From Paraburkholderia bannensis NBRC 103871 (lineage in GTDB: Bacteria > Pseudomonadota > Gammaproteobacteria > Burkholderiales > Burkholderiaceae): DNA of 45,267 nt. The position numbers were made by a program, and so were the translations under genes. Each line of letters opens with the position of its first letter. Position 1 is the first letter of the stretch. The notes beneath the pieces were generated by a model. That model did not search any database. It saw only the letters and a list, made by a program, of their open reading frames with translations, and had not been told where the DNA came from. The DNA lies in contig NZ_BAYA01000047.1 of assembly GCF_000685015.1 (NCBI RefSeq), positions 1 to 45,267 on the forward strand, given 5' to 3'. This document shows positions 16,316 through 24,418 of this stretch, piece by piece.

Positions 16316-16966
16316 TCACTCCACAGTCAACTCGTCAACCACTGCACCTACACCCGGCGCGGCCCACGCCGCCCCGCGCGCCACGGCGCGCTCCGCATAC
16401 GAATGAACGGTTCCCGATAACGTCACCGTACCCTCGCGAACCGACACCCGGATGTGCCGTGCTTCGCGGTCTGCATGACGGTGCATGGCGTCGAGAATGT
16501 CTTTGCTGATTTTTTCCGGCTCGGCGAGATGCCTGACTTCGATCTGGTTCGAAACACCGGTTACGCCGCGCATCTGGGCGATCGCCCGCGCGGCCGCCCG
16601 ACTCTGCCAGGCATAATCGACCGTGCCTTTGAGCACGACATGGCCATGCTCGACCAGCACGCGCACCGCGCCCTCGCTCAAGCCTGTTGTCCAGCGCAGC
16701 ATGCTGTGCGCGAAGTTCGCGATTTCACCGTCGCCTCGAATTTCCTCTTCCGGCAGGCGCACCAGCAGCTCGATCGTGAGCGCCCGGACACCTCCTACGC
16801 GCTGCGCAGCCTGCTCAGCGGCAATCTTCTCGGCCAGGCTCGCGGGATGGCCCTTGAGCGTCACGACACCATTCTCGACCTCTACGCTGATGGTGGATGC
16901 TGCCACGCCGGGTTCCCAGTCCAGTTCTGCTTCAACGTCCTGCTTGATCTGAAGATCGGATTTCAT
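16316..16966 (-). CDS. Three-BON-domain protein (paralogue)
   Basis: About 216 aa with three BON repeats, collinear with the protein at 13294 and sharing the N-terminus MKSDL and the pattern GVVTLKGHPAS / GHVVLKGTVDY / GTVTLSGTVHS. No signal peptide. GGAGG five bases before ATG 16966 supports this start over ATG 16978. An imperfect FNR-type box (17038-17051) lies upstream. Its stop lies about 20 bp before the start of the broken NRAMP gene, so the two were likely one operon. Confidence 0.85.
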   Translation of the reverse strand: MKSDLQIKQDVEAELDWEPGVAASTISVEVENGVVTLKGHPASLAEKIAAEQAAQRVGGVRALTIELLVRLPEEEIRGDGEIANFAHSMLRWTTGLSEGAVRVLVEHGHVVLKGTVDYAWQSRAAARAIAQMRGVTGVSNQIEVRHLAEPEKISKDILDAMHRHADREARHIRVSVREGTVTLSGTVHSYAERAVARGAAWAAPGVGAVVDELTVE

Positions 16967-17037
16967 CATTGCCTCCATCAGGTCCGACAGATATCGGTTT
17001 TACGTGCCGAAGCGTGGCATGGCCTGGCTTCTTTCGA

Positions 17038-17051
17038 CTGATCTACGTCAA
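17038..17051 (-). promoter_or_regulatory. Imperfect FNR-type box upstream of the second BON gene
   Basis: CTGATCTACGTCAA matches 8 of 10 fixed positions. The hexamer at the class II distance on the minus strand is poor, so this is weaker than its neighbours. Confidence 0.45.
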
Positions 17052-17116
17052 TCTGCGTCATCACACTGGCCCGCTTCGCCACCATGGGTCACTCAACGCG
17101 AAAGGCTCGCGCCGGG

Positions 17117-17157
17117 TTGATGCAGGTCAATTGCAGTCGCGCATGGACGCCTAGAGT
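17117..17157 (+). promoter_or_regulatory. Class II FNR promoter of the usp pair
   Basis: TTGATGCAGGTCAA (17117-17130) matches 9 of 10 positions. TAGAGT (17152-17157) is centred exactly 31 bp downstream. Confidence 0.78.
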
Positions 17158-17205
17158 GAATCGCTAAGTACGCCGCGGGTCTTTCTTTCGCTGGGAGTGT
17201 CGATC

Positions 17206-18039
17206 ATGGAGTACCGCAGCATTCTTGTTCACCTCGATAACAGCGAACGCGCACGAGCCTGCGTCGATGTCGCGCTGCACGTGGCACAGCAGCATCGGGC
17301 GCACGTGAGCGCCCTATACGCACCGGCATTGATCGAACACCGGCTGGACTACGTGTTCACGTTCGGAACCGAATATTGGGATCGGCAAATTCGTGAAGAA
17401 GATGATCGACGACGTGCCCTGGAACACTATTTCCTGTCGCGGCTCGCAGACGTAAAGCTCACAGGAAACTGGCACACAGCTCAGCAAGCGGCGGAGCGCG
17501 AAATGATCGCGCGCTCCCGGCTGGCCGACCTAATAGTGTTGCGTCAGAGCGATCCGGAGGATCCGAATGCATCCCTAGGCAACCGCTTTCAGACCCGCAT
17601 CACCTTAGCGGCGGGCAGGCCAGTTCTATGGGTGCCATTCACCGGCAAGTTTCCGGGCGTGGGGAGTCAAATCGTCGTTGCATGGGATGGAGGCCAGTCG
17701 GCCACGCGTGCGCTCTACGATGCCTTGCCCTTCATGCGGCTTGCACAACAGACCTCACTCGTCACATTCACACTTGAGAACAAGGAACGCGACCGTATTC
17801 CTGGCGCCGACATTGGACTCGTGCTGGCCCGTCATGGCATTGCAGTTGAAGTGGCGGCCTTGCGTCCGCCTCCGACGGCTTCCGTTGAAGCCGCCTTGCT
17901 GTCGCGCGTGAAAGACAAGGGCTGTGATCTGCTCGTGATGGGCGCGTACGGTCACGCCCGGTGGAGGGAGATTCTGCTTGGCGGCGTCACGCACGCGGTG
18001 ATGGGAGCGATGCCTGTTCCTGTTCTGATGTCGCATTGA
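17206..18039 (+). CDS. Universal stress protein, two tandem domains
   Basis: A 277-aa USP pair. Domain 1 begins YRSILVHLDNSERA, and domain 2 (about 150-277) ends in GAYG-9x-GG and PVPVLMSH. The ATP motif is altered (GG in place of GS), as in the related proteins at 18083 and 29377. ATG 17206 has GGGAG eight bases upstream; GTG 17197 is less likely. The next USP follows 43 bp downstream, forming a tandem pair that may have arisen by duplication. Confidence 0.87.
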   Translation: MEYRSILVHLDNSERARACVDVALHVAQQHRAHVSALYAPALIEHRLDYVFTFGTEYWDRQIREEDDRRRALEHYFLSRLADVKLTGNWHTAQQAAEREMIARSRLADLIVLRQSDPEDPNASLGNRFQTRITLAAGRPVLWVPFTGKFPGVGSQIVVAWDGGQSATRALYDALPFMRLAQQTSLVTFTLENKERDRIPGADIGLVLARHGIAVEVAALRPPPTASVEAALLSRVKDKGCDLLVMGAYGHARWREILLGGVTHAVMGAMPVPVLMSH

Positions 18040-18082
18040 GCGTATCCGCCAGAACGGCGCAAAGGTCTTGAGGGAAATGGCG

Positions 18083-18889
18083 ATGGATTTCAAGAGTCTG
18101 CTTGTGCATCTCGACGACACCGAGAGATGTGCTGTGCGCGTCGCGCTCGCGCTCGATCTGGCCGATCGCTTCAATGCGCATCTCGCCGGTCTTTATCTGC
18201 CCTTTTCGCCTATCGGCGGCGCCGATGAGGCACGCGCCGCGGAACAACGCCGCGCCACTGCCCATGCGAGCTTTCTCTGCGCAGCCGAGCGCGCCGGTCG
18301 TATTGTCGAATGGCGCGCACCCGAACCGGCCGACCTGCAGTGCGCAACGCTCCATGCACGTCACGCCGACCTGCTCGTACTCGGTCAACATAACGCGCAA
18401 GGCCGGTCCGTTAATGTCACCGGGGATTTCGTCACGGATCTGTTGATGACGTCTGCCCGCCCTGCCGTCATCGTCCCGTATACCGGCGCATTTTCGTCAT
18501 TCGCGCAAAACATCCTGATTGCCTGGGACGGCAGCCGCGAGGCGGCGCGCGCCACTTCGGATGCGTTGCCACTACTGGTTCGCGCACCGCGCGTATCGAT
18601 CGCGGTCGTTGCGCCTCCAGGCAGCGCCGAGCTCGCACGGGCCACGGACGCTGCAATCGATGCGGCGGCGTGGCTCGATCGCCACGGCGTTAGCGCCTCG
18701 TTCCACGAGAGCGTTTGCGAGCATCGTGTCGAAAGCGGCGTGACCCTGCTTAGCCGCGCAAGCGATGTGAACGCCGACCTGTTGGTCGCAGGAGCGTGGG
18801 CACACTCACATCTGCGCGAACGGATGCTGGGTGGCGTCACCCGCACCCTGCTCGAATCCATGACACTGCCTGTCCTGATGTCGCATTGA
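18083..18889 (+). CDS. Universal stress protein, two tandem domains
   Basis: A 268-aa paralogue of the preceding protein (FKSLLVHLDDTERCAV at the start, LPVLMSH at the end). The nucleotide motif is further degraded: GAWA-9x-GG lacks the second glycine. ATG 18083 has GAGGG eight bases upstream; ATG 18077 and TTG 18068 are also in frame. Probably cotranscribed with the USP at 17206 and perhaps the kinase at 19032. Confidence 0.87.
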   Translation: MDFKSLLVHLDDTERCAVRVALALDLADRFNAHLAGLYLPFSPIGGADEARAAEQRRATAHASFLCAAERAGRIVEWRAPEPADLQCATLHARHADLLVLGQHNAQGRSVNVTGDFVTDLLMTSARPAVIVPYTGAFSSFAQNILIAWDGSREAARATSDALPLLVRAPRVSIAVVAPPGSAELARATDAAIDAAAWLDRHGVSASFHESVCEHRVESGVTLLSRASDVNADLLVAGAWAHSHLRERMLGGVTRTLLESMTLPVLMSH

Positions 18890-19031
18890 AGCACCGCCCT
18901 TTGGGGTGAAGCGCAAAGCGATCGCCTGTCGCGCATCTACGATCTCCTCCAGACTTTGGCCTACTATTGGCACTGTCGACGTGCAAATTACGTCGACTCC
19001 CGCATTGCCACCAAAGTCACCGGAGCGCTTC

Positions 19032-20156
19032 ATGCAAACGGCTAAGCCGGCGTCCTGGTATGGGCGCAACAACAGCAATATTGCGATCGAGGAGCGCTAT
19101 CGTCTGCTTATCGACGCCGTCCATGATTACGCGATCTTCATGCTGGAACCGACCGGCTGCGTAGCCAGCTGGAATCAGGGCGCACAGCGAATCAAGGGCT
19201 ATACGCCGGACGAGATCGTTGGCCAGCACTTTTCGCTGTTCTACACAGCGGAAGATATTGCGGACGGCAGGCCCGCGCGACTGCTTGATGCCGCAATGCG
19301 GCGGGGACGAGTGGAAGACGAAGGATGGCGCGTTCGGAAAGACGGCAGCCGATTCTGGGCAAATGTCATTATCACCGCGGTCTATGACGAACATGCCGCG
19401 CTGGTTGGCTTTGCCAAGATTACCCGCGACCTGACAGAACGGCGCAGGCTCGACGAACTTGAGCGCGCCCACATGACCTCGGCACTCGTGCAGCACGCGC
19501 GCGAAAACGAGCAAAAACGCCTCGCTCGCGAACTGCATGACGACCTTGGACAGCGGCTGGTTGCCCTGAAGATGGCGTTGGCCCGCCATCAGACAGAACT
19601 CCTCGAAACATCAACTGAGGCACACAGCGCACATCTGCCCTCACTTGGCGAAATCTCCGCGCAGATCGACGAGCTAACCGTCTCGGTGCGTCGCATCGCC
19701 GCCGACCTGCGCCCCCTGCTCCTCGACGACTTTGGCCTGGAAGCCGCGCTCGAATCGATGGCACATGACTTCGAGCATCGTCACGGCGTGACGGTGCAGT
19801 GTGATCTGGACCCGCATATGCCGCAGCTCGATGAACCCGCCTCAACCGCGCTGTTTCGCGTCGCGCAGGAAGCGCTGACCAATATCGCACGGCACGCCAG
19901 GGCGCACACCGTGACGCTTGGCCTGACGGGCCACGGTGCGATAATCAGGTTAAAAATCCGCGACGATGGTACGGGTTTCGATACGCATGCGGCTGCGCGG
20001 CCCGACGCGTTCGGCCTGACCGGGATGCGGGAACGCATGCTGCAACTGGGCGGCACGCTTTCGATCGAGAGCGCGCCTGGAGCCGGAACGGCGATAGTGG
20101 CCGAACTTCGCTTGCCAGCCGCACAGCGTGTCCGGCTGACTGAACCCCGCGCTTGA
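19032..20156 (+). CDS. PAS sensor histidine kinase, NarX/DosS-type
   Basis: A 374-aa soluble kinase. A PAS domain (about 20-138) is followed by HisKA_3 with phospho-acceptor His169 in ARELHDDLGQRL and a HATPase (N-box EALTNIARH near 281-288, G-box DDGTGF at 311-316). No membrane segment is seen, so it senses a cytoplasmic signal. The frame is open to GTG 18906, but ATG 19032 has CGGAG six bases upstream and starts close to the PAS domain. No response regulator is adjacent; the only one in the window is at 26419. It lies 142 bp after the USP pair. Confidence 0.85.
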   Translation: MQTAKPASWYGRNNSNIAIEERYRLLIDAVHDYAIFMLEPTGCVASWNQGAQRIKGYTPDEIVGQHFSLFYTAEDIADGRPARLLDAAMRRGRVEDEGWRVRKDGSRFWANVIITAVYDEHAALVGFAKITRDLTERRRLDELERAHMTSALVQHARENEQKRLARELHDDLGQRLVALKMALARHQTELLETSTEAHSAHLPSLGEISAQIDELTVSVRRIAADLRPLLLDDFGLEAALESMAHDFEHRHGVTVQCDLDPHMPQLDEPASTALFRVAQEALTNIARHARAHTVTLGLTGHGAIIRLKIRDDGTGFDTHAAARPDAFGLTGMRERMLQLGGTLSIESAPGAGTAIVAELRLPAAQRVRLTEPRA

Positions 20157-20239
20157 TTTCGGGCGCTTAATCTTCGGTTAAGTTGAGGTCTTCTAGAATC
20201 GCGCTTTCGACCGGCTTATTTTCCCAGGAGAGACTGGCC

Positions 20240-20770
20240 ATGCAAAATGCCGCCGATGCGCGCTACGACAAGACCGCACGACTGCTTCACTGGCTCGTCG
20301 TCATACTGGTCGCGGCCCAGTTCGTGATTGGCTGGACGATGCCCGACGTACATCGCGATACGAAGCCCATCGGCGAAATCGCATGGCATCTGGGCGTGGG
20401 CACCGCGCTCATCGCCGTCATGGCAGGTCGTATCGTCTGGCGCGCGACTCACCAGCCGCCGTCGCAAAGCATCTCCAAAGCGTTGCGCGCCGTCTCGGCA
20501 CTCACGCATGGCGCACTCTACGTGTTACTGCTCGTCGTGCCGCTGCTTGGCTGGATCAACGCGTCGTCGCGCACGTGGGTCGTCAAACTGGGCGGCCTCG
20601 TTGCGCTGCCTTCGCTTTCAGCGTCCGGCTCGTCGTTCGGGCATGCAATGGGCGATGTACATAGTGCGCTGGCATGGGTACTGCTGGTGCTAATCGGCTT
20701 GCACATCGCCGGCGCGCTCTATCATCGCTTTGTGCTCGGCGACGGCGTGTTACAGCGCATGCTGCCTTGA
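20240..20770 (+). CDS. Cytochrome b561 family protein
   Basis: A 176-aa protein with four membrane segments. Histidines likely to bind haem b are seen in ARLLHWLVV, IAWHLGVG, and in the last helices (DVHSALAW, LIGLHIAG). Size and pattern fit prokaryotic cytochrome b561, which passes electrons between quinones and periplasmic partners. CAGGAG nine bases before ATG 20240 supports this start. It lies 83 bp after the kinase and converges on chrA. Confidence 0.85.
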   Translation: MQNAADARYDKTARLLHWLVVILVAAQFVIGWTMPDVHRDTKPIGEIAWHLGVGTALIAVMAGRIVWRATHQPPSQSISKALRAVSALTHGALYVLLLVVPLLGWINASSRTWVVKLGGLVALPSLSASGSSFGHAMGDVHSALAWVLLVLIGLHIAGALYHRFVLGDGVLQRMLP

Positions 20771-20815
20771 GGCATCTCGCCCGTCTGCGGGAGCACGTGA
20801 ACTCGCGCAGCGCGC

Positions 20816-22051
20816 CTAGTTGAGCAAGGCGCTCCCCGCCATTCCCGCCAACGTGCAAAAGAGTACGACCGCGAGGGGCGGGGCCTTCCACTTCACCAAT
20901 GCCACGAAGCCGCTGGCGGCGATCGCAAAATCAACCGGCGAACGTACCGCACTCGTCCAAACCGGCGAATACAGGGCAAACGCCAGCAGGCCCACCACGG
21001 CAGCGTTCACGCCAGCAAGCGCCGCCACTACGTGTGGACGCATACGCATCGCCTGCCACCACGGCAGCGCCGCGACGACGAGCAGCAGGCCAGGCAAAAA
21101 AATGCCGATGACCGCTATGGCTGCGCCGGACCAATGACCAGGTCCCGTCTGACTGACCCAGCCGAGAAAGGCTGCGAACGTGAACAAGGGCCCAGGAACC
21201 GCCTGCGCAGCACCGTATCCCGCGAGAAACGCCGCAGGCGACACCCATCCCGGTGCGACCGTCTGCTGCTGAAGCAAAGGCAGCACGACGTGGCCGCCGC
21301 CGAATACCAGTGCACCCGCCTGATAGAAGGCGTCGAAAAGGCGCAACCCCTCGCTGCCCGAAGCCCCAAGCACCGGCAGGCCGGCGAGTAGGCCCAGATA
21401 AAGCGCTAGCGCCATGCCAGACACGCTGCGCGACCCTCGCCATCCAGACACCTCTCCTGCCCCAGGCTCACAGGCCTTTGCGGCGGTCCCGCCACACAAG
21501 CCAATGCCGAGCAACGCTCCCACGGCGATCACCAGCACCGAGGCATACGCTGTAGCCAGTACCGCAAGCATCACGATTGCGAACAGCGCGATGCCAGCGC
21601 GACGACCGTCCGGGCAGAGCCTGCGCGCCATGTCCCAGACCGCCTGCGCCACGACAGCCACCGCAACAAGCTTGAGCCCATGCAAAGCGCCATTGCCTGC
21701 CCAGCCCCCCAGGTCCGGCGCTGCGGCCGCAAAGACGATCATCAGCAGGACCGAGGGCAGCGTAAAGCCGAGCCACGCGGCGAGACCCCCGCGCCAGCCG
21801 GCCTTGAGCAGCCCGATGGAAAAGCCAACCTGACTGCTCGCCGGTCCGGGCAGAAACTGGCACATGCCGACAAGATCACTGAAGGTGTGCTCATCCAGCC
21901 AGCGACGGCGCTCAACAAACTCGCGACGAAAGTAGCCGATGTGCGCAATTGGCCCACCAAAACTCGATATCCCCAATTTCAGGAAAACGAGCAGAACCGC
22001 AATCGTCGAGTGTTCTCGAGTCGAGGGCACAGACGGGGTGTCGAGGGACAT
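20816..22051 (-). CDS. chrA: Chromate transporter ChrA
   Basis: A 411-aa two-domain CHR-family protein. Each half begins with the family hallmark (FLKLGISSFGGPIAHIGYF in the first, FYQAGALVFGGGHVVLPLL in the second), followed by PGP motifs (QFLPGPASS, AVPGPLFTF). About ten to twelve membrane segments are expected. Such proteins can export chromate, though many are annotated by homology only. No FNR box was found in front; the gene may be read through from the lipoprotein gene 115 bp upstream. Confidence 0.88.
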   Translation of the reverse strand: MSLDTPSVPSTREHSTIAVLLVFLKLGISSFGGPIAHIGYFRREFVERRRWLDEHTFSDLVGMCQFLPGPASSQVGFSIGLLKAGWRGGLAAWLGFTLPSVLLMIVFAAAAPDLGGWAGNGALHGLKLVAVAVVAQAVWDMARRLCPDGRRAGIALFAIVMLAVLATAYASVLVIAVGALLGIGLCGGTAAKACEPGAGEVSGWRGSRSVSGMALALYLGLLAGLPVLGASGSEGLRLFDAFYQAGALVFGGGHVVLPLLQQQTVAPGWVSPAAFLAGYGAAQAVPGPLFTFAAFLGWVSQTGPGHWSGAAIAVIGIFLPGLLLVVAALPWWQAMRMRPHVVAALAGVNAAVVGLLAFALYSPVWTSAVRSPVDFAIAASGFVALVKWKAPPLAVVLFCTLAGMAGSALLN

Positions 22052-22165
22052 GAAGTGGCGCCAGTGTGTGCGAAATGGAAGAAGGATACCGGTTCGACAG
22101 CCAGGAGCATGCCGTTTCGCGCCCCACAGGGCAAGGCTGTCATCGTAACCGCTGCCTCCGGACGC

Positions 22166-22639
22166 TCAGCGCGTGACGCCCACCTCACGCGCAAACTCGA
22201 TCTGAGCCTCACGCAATTGCGCCGCGCAGCTCCGGTACGTCCAGCCCGGACCGCCGTCGACGCTGTACATACCGCGGCACAGTCCTTTAAGCCGGATGAC
22301 GGTCGTCCCATCGTCCGCAGTGCGTCGCGTCGCCCAGAAATACGCTACGCCAAACTCGTGAGGCATGCGGGTTTCGATGGTGTTGTCGTCCAGGCGCTCG
22401 ATCGGTGTCACGGAATGCCGCTGCACGAATAGACGCGCGCGGCCCCAAGCCTGTGCGCAAGCCGCGTAATCGGTGCATTCGACCTGCGCCTGCTCGCGAG
22501 CGGCCTCCAGATCGGCTTCGGCGCGTCGGAACGCCAAGCGGCTAGCGTCAGAGGCGCACGCAGCAAGCGTTAGCGCCAGCACAAGGGAAAGCACGAGTGA
22601 AGCACGCGGCAATTTCAGCGATTGCTCCCGCAGAGCCAT
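22166..22639 (-). CDS. Putative lipoprotein
   Basis: A 157-aa protein. A hydrophobic signal sequence ends in the lipobox LTLAAC, so the mature protein would begin with a lipidated Cys near residue 28. The rest is soluble with several cysteines and a helical stretch (AFRRAEADLEAAREQAQ). No family recognised. ATG 22639 gives a normal lipoprotein signal; the frame stays open to 22717, inside the promoter. A class II FNR promoter lies directly upstream. Confidence 0.65.
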   Translation of the reverse strand: MALREQSLKLPRASLVLSLVLALTLAACASDASRLAFRRAEADLEAAREQAQVECTDYAACAQAWGRARLFVQRHSVTPIERLDDNTIETRMPHEFGVAYFWATRRTADDGTTVIRLKGLCRGMYSVDGGPGWTYRSCAAQLREAQIEFAREVGVTR

Positions 22640-22689
22640 GGTCGGATTTCCACAAGAACACGGCCAGGTCGGATCTGGCCGGTGCCTCC

Positions 22690-22730
22690 AATGTAAGAGG
22701 GGCGGCCCGCTCGCCATTGATCTGGCTCAA
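22690..22730 (-). promoter_or_regulatory. Class II FNR promoter of the lipoprotein gene
   Basis: TTGATCTGGCTCAA (22717-22730) matches 9 of 10 positions. TACATT on the minus strand (complement of 22690-22695) is centred exactly 31 bp away, the same hexamer as in the CBS/BON promoter. Confidence 0.72.
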
Positions 22731-22752
22731 TTCATCCGGCAAGCACACCTTC

Positions 22753-22793
22753 CTGACACAGATCAAACGCCCTTTCTCAAAGCGCGCTCCAAT
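22753..22793 (+). promoter_or_regulatory. FNR-type promoter of the metallo-beta-lactamase gene
   Basis: CTGACACAGATCAA (22753-22766) matches 8 of 10 positions. TCCAAT (22788-22793) is centred 31 bp downstream. It is the plus-strand partner of the divergent box at 22717. Confidence 0.65.
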
Positions 22794-22832
22794 CGATCTC
22801 ACTAGCGCCGCAAGGCGCGATGCGAGGAGAAC

Positions 22833-24260
22833 ATGATGAAGCTGACCTTCCTTGGCGCGGCGCAGACAGTCACAGGCTCGCGCTACCTGCTGGAAGCCGA
22901 TGGCAAGCGGGTGCTGATCGATTGTGGCCTGTTCCAGGGAACGAAAAACCTGCGTCTTCGCAACTGGGAACCGTTGCCCGTCGCGGCCGACACGCTCGAC
23001 GCCGTCATCCTCACACACGCCCACATCGACCATTGCGGGTATCTGCCCGTTCTCGTGCGAAACGGCTATCGAGGACCTGTGTTCTGCACCCCCGGCACCG
23101 CAGACCTGTGCGATGTGATGCTACGCGACAGCGCCCGGCTGCAGGAAGAAGACGCAACGTTCGCCAATCGTCACGGGTTCTCCAAACACCATCCGGCGCT
23201 GCCGCTCTACACCACCGAGGACGTGGAGAGAACGCTGCGTCTGATCGGGCCGCGCGAATTCGACTCGCCCGTAGCGTTGAGCTCCCGGCTGTCTTTCCGC
23301 CTCTTGCCCGCTGGCCACATTCTGGGAGCGGCCAGCGTCGTACTGTGTTGCGGCCACACCGTGATCGCGTTTTCCGGCGATCTTGGCCGCCCTGAGGATC
23401 CGCTCATGCGCGCGCCCGCGCCCCCCGCGCATGCAGACTATCTGGTGGTCGAATCAACCTATGGCGACCGCCTGCACGACGCAATCGATCCGGAGGACGA
23501 ACTTGCCGCAATGTTTGCGCGTACCTTCGCGCGCGGCGGGATCGTGGTGATGCCGTGCTTCGCAGTAGGCCGCGCGCAGGAGATTCTCTACTACATTGCA
23601 CGGCTGAAAGAGGGCGGCCGCATGCCAAACGTGCCCGTCTATCTGGATAGCCCGATGGCGATTAGTGTCACCGACCTCTACCGCCGTCATATGGGCGAAC
23701 ATCGCCTGACTGTCTCCCAGATGCACGCGATCGACCATGCCGCATTTATGGCCCGCACGGTCGACGATTCGAAGTCGATCGCTTCGCGCCGTGGGCCTAT
23801 GGTCATCATAGCGGGCAGCGGCATGGCCACGGGCGGCCGCGTGCTGCATCACCTGAACCTGTACGCGTCTGACCCACGCAATACGATCGCGCTCGTCGGC
23901 TATCAGGCGCCCGGCACACGTGGCGCGGCTCTGGAATCGCATGCGCCAGTGATCAAACTGCACGGCGATTACGTGCGCGTGCGTGCCGAGATTTCTTCAA
24001 TTTCATCCCTGTCCGCCCACGCCGACTATCGCGAGACAATCCGCTGGCTCGCCGGCATGAACTGTCCGCCTTTACGCACCTTCGTGACGCACGGCGAGCC
24101 GGCAGCGGCCGACGCGCTGCGTCGCCGGATCGTCGAGACGCTGCACTGGGATTGCTGCGTGCCGGAATATCGCGATACGGTGGAACTTCCTGAAGATCCT
24201 GCTCGCGAACACCCTTGTCCGCCCTGCGAATCAACGCACATCCCGGACACGACAAACTGA
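22833..24260 (+). CDS. Metallo-beta-lactamase / beta-CASP family RNase-like protein
   Basis: A 475-aa protein. The zinc motif HAHIDH is at 62-67, GHILGAASV and FSGDLGR supply further metal ligands, and the beta-CASP insert (about 200-340) ends in IAGSGMATGG. The C-terminal RMMBL segment has SLSAHADY and FVTHGE. This layout is that of CPSF-like RNases and related nucleases acting on RNA. In this island it might process or decay mRNA during dormancy (inference). GAGGAG precedes ATG 22833; the second ATG at 22836 is equally possible. Confidence 0.87.
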   Translation: MMKLTFLGAAQTVTGSRYLLEADGKRVLIDCGLFQGTKNLRLRNWEPLPVAADTLDAVILTHAHIDHCGYLPVLVRNGYRGPVFCTPGTADLCDVMLRDSARLQEEDATFANRHGFSKHHPALPLYTTEDVERTLRLIGPREFDSPVALSSRLSFRLLPAGHILGAASVVLCCGHTVIAFSGDLGRPEDPLMRAPAPPAHADYLVVESTYGDRLHDAIDPEDELAAMFARTFARGGIVVMPCFAVGRAQEILYYIARLKEGGRMPNVPVYLDSPMAISVTDLYRRHMGEHRLTVSQMHAIDHAAFMARTVDDSKSIASRRGPMVIIAGSGMATGGRVLHHLNLYASDPRNTIALVGYQAPGTRGAALESHAPVIKLHGDYVRVRAEISSISSLSAHADYRETIRWLAGMNCPPLRTFVTHGEPAAADALRRRIVETLHWDCCVPEYRDTVELPEDPAREHPCPPCESTHIPDTTN

Positions 24261-24418
24261 CCCGCCACAGAAGCGTGGCGCATCTGATCCGGAGGCCATA
24301 ATATTGAGACGGACTGCATGTGTCCTCGTGCGCCGGGCAGTCTCACTCTTGTTGCCCGTTTGCAAACAAATCACACCCGACTCGCCCGCCCACGAGCACT
24401 TCGTTACAGACGGCTGCC

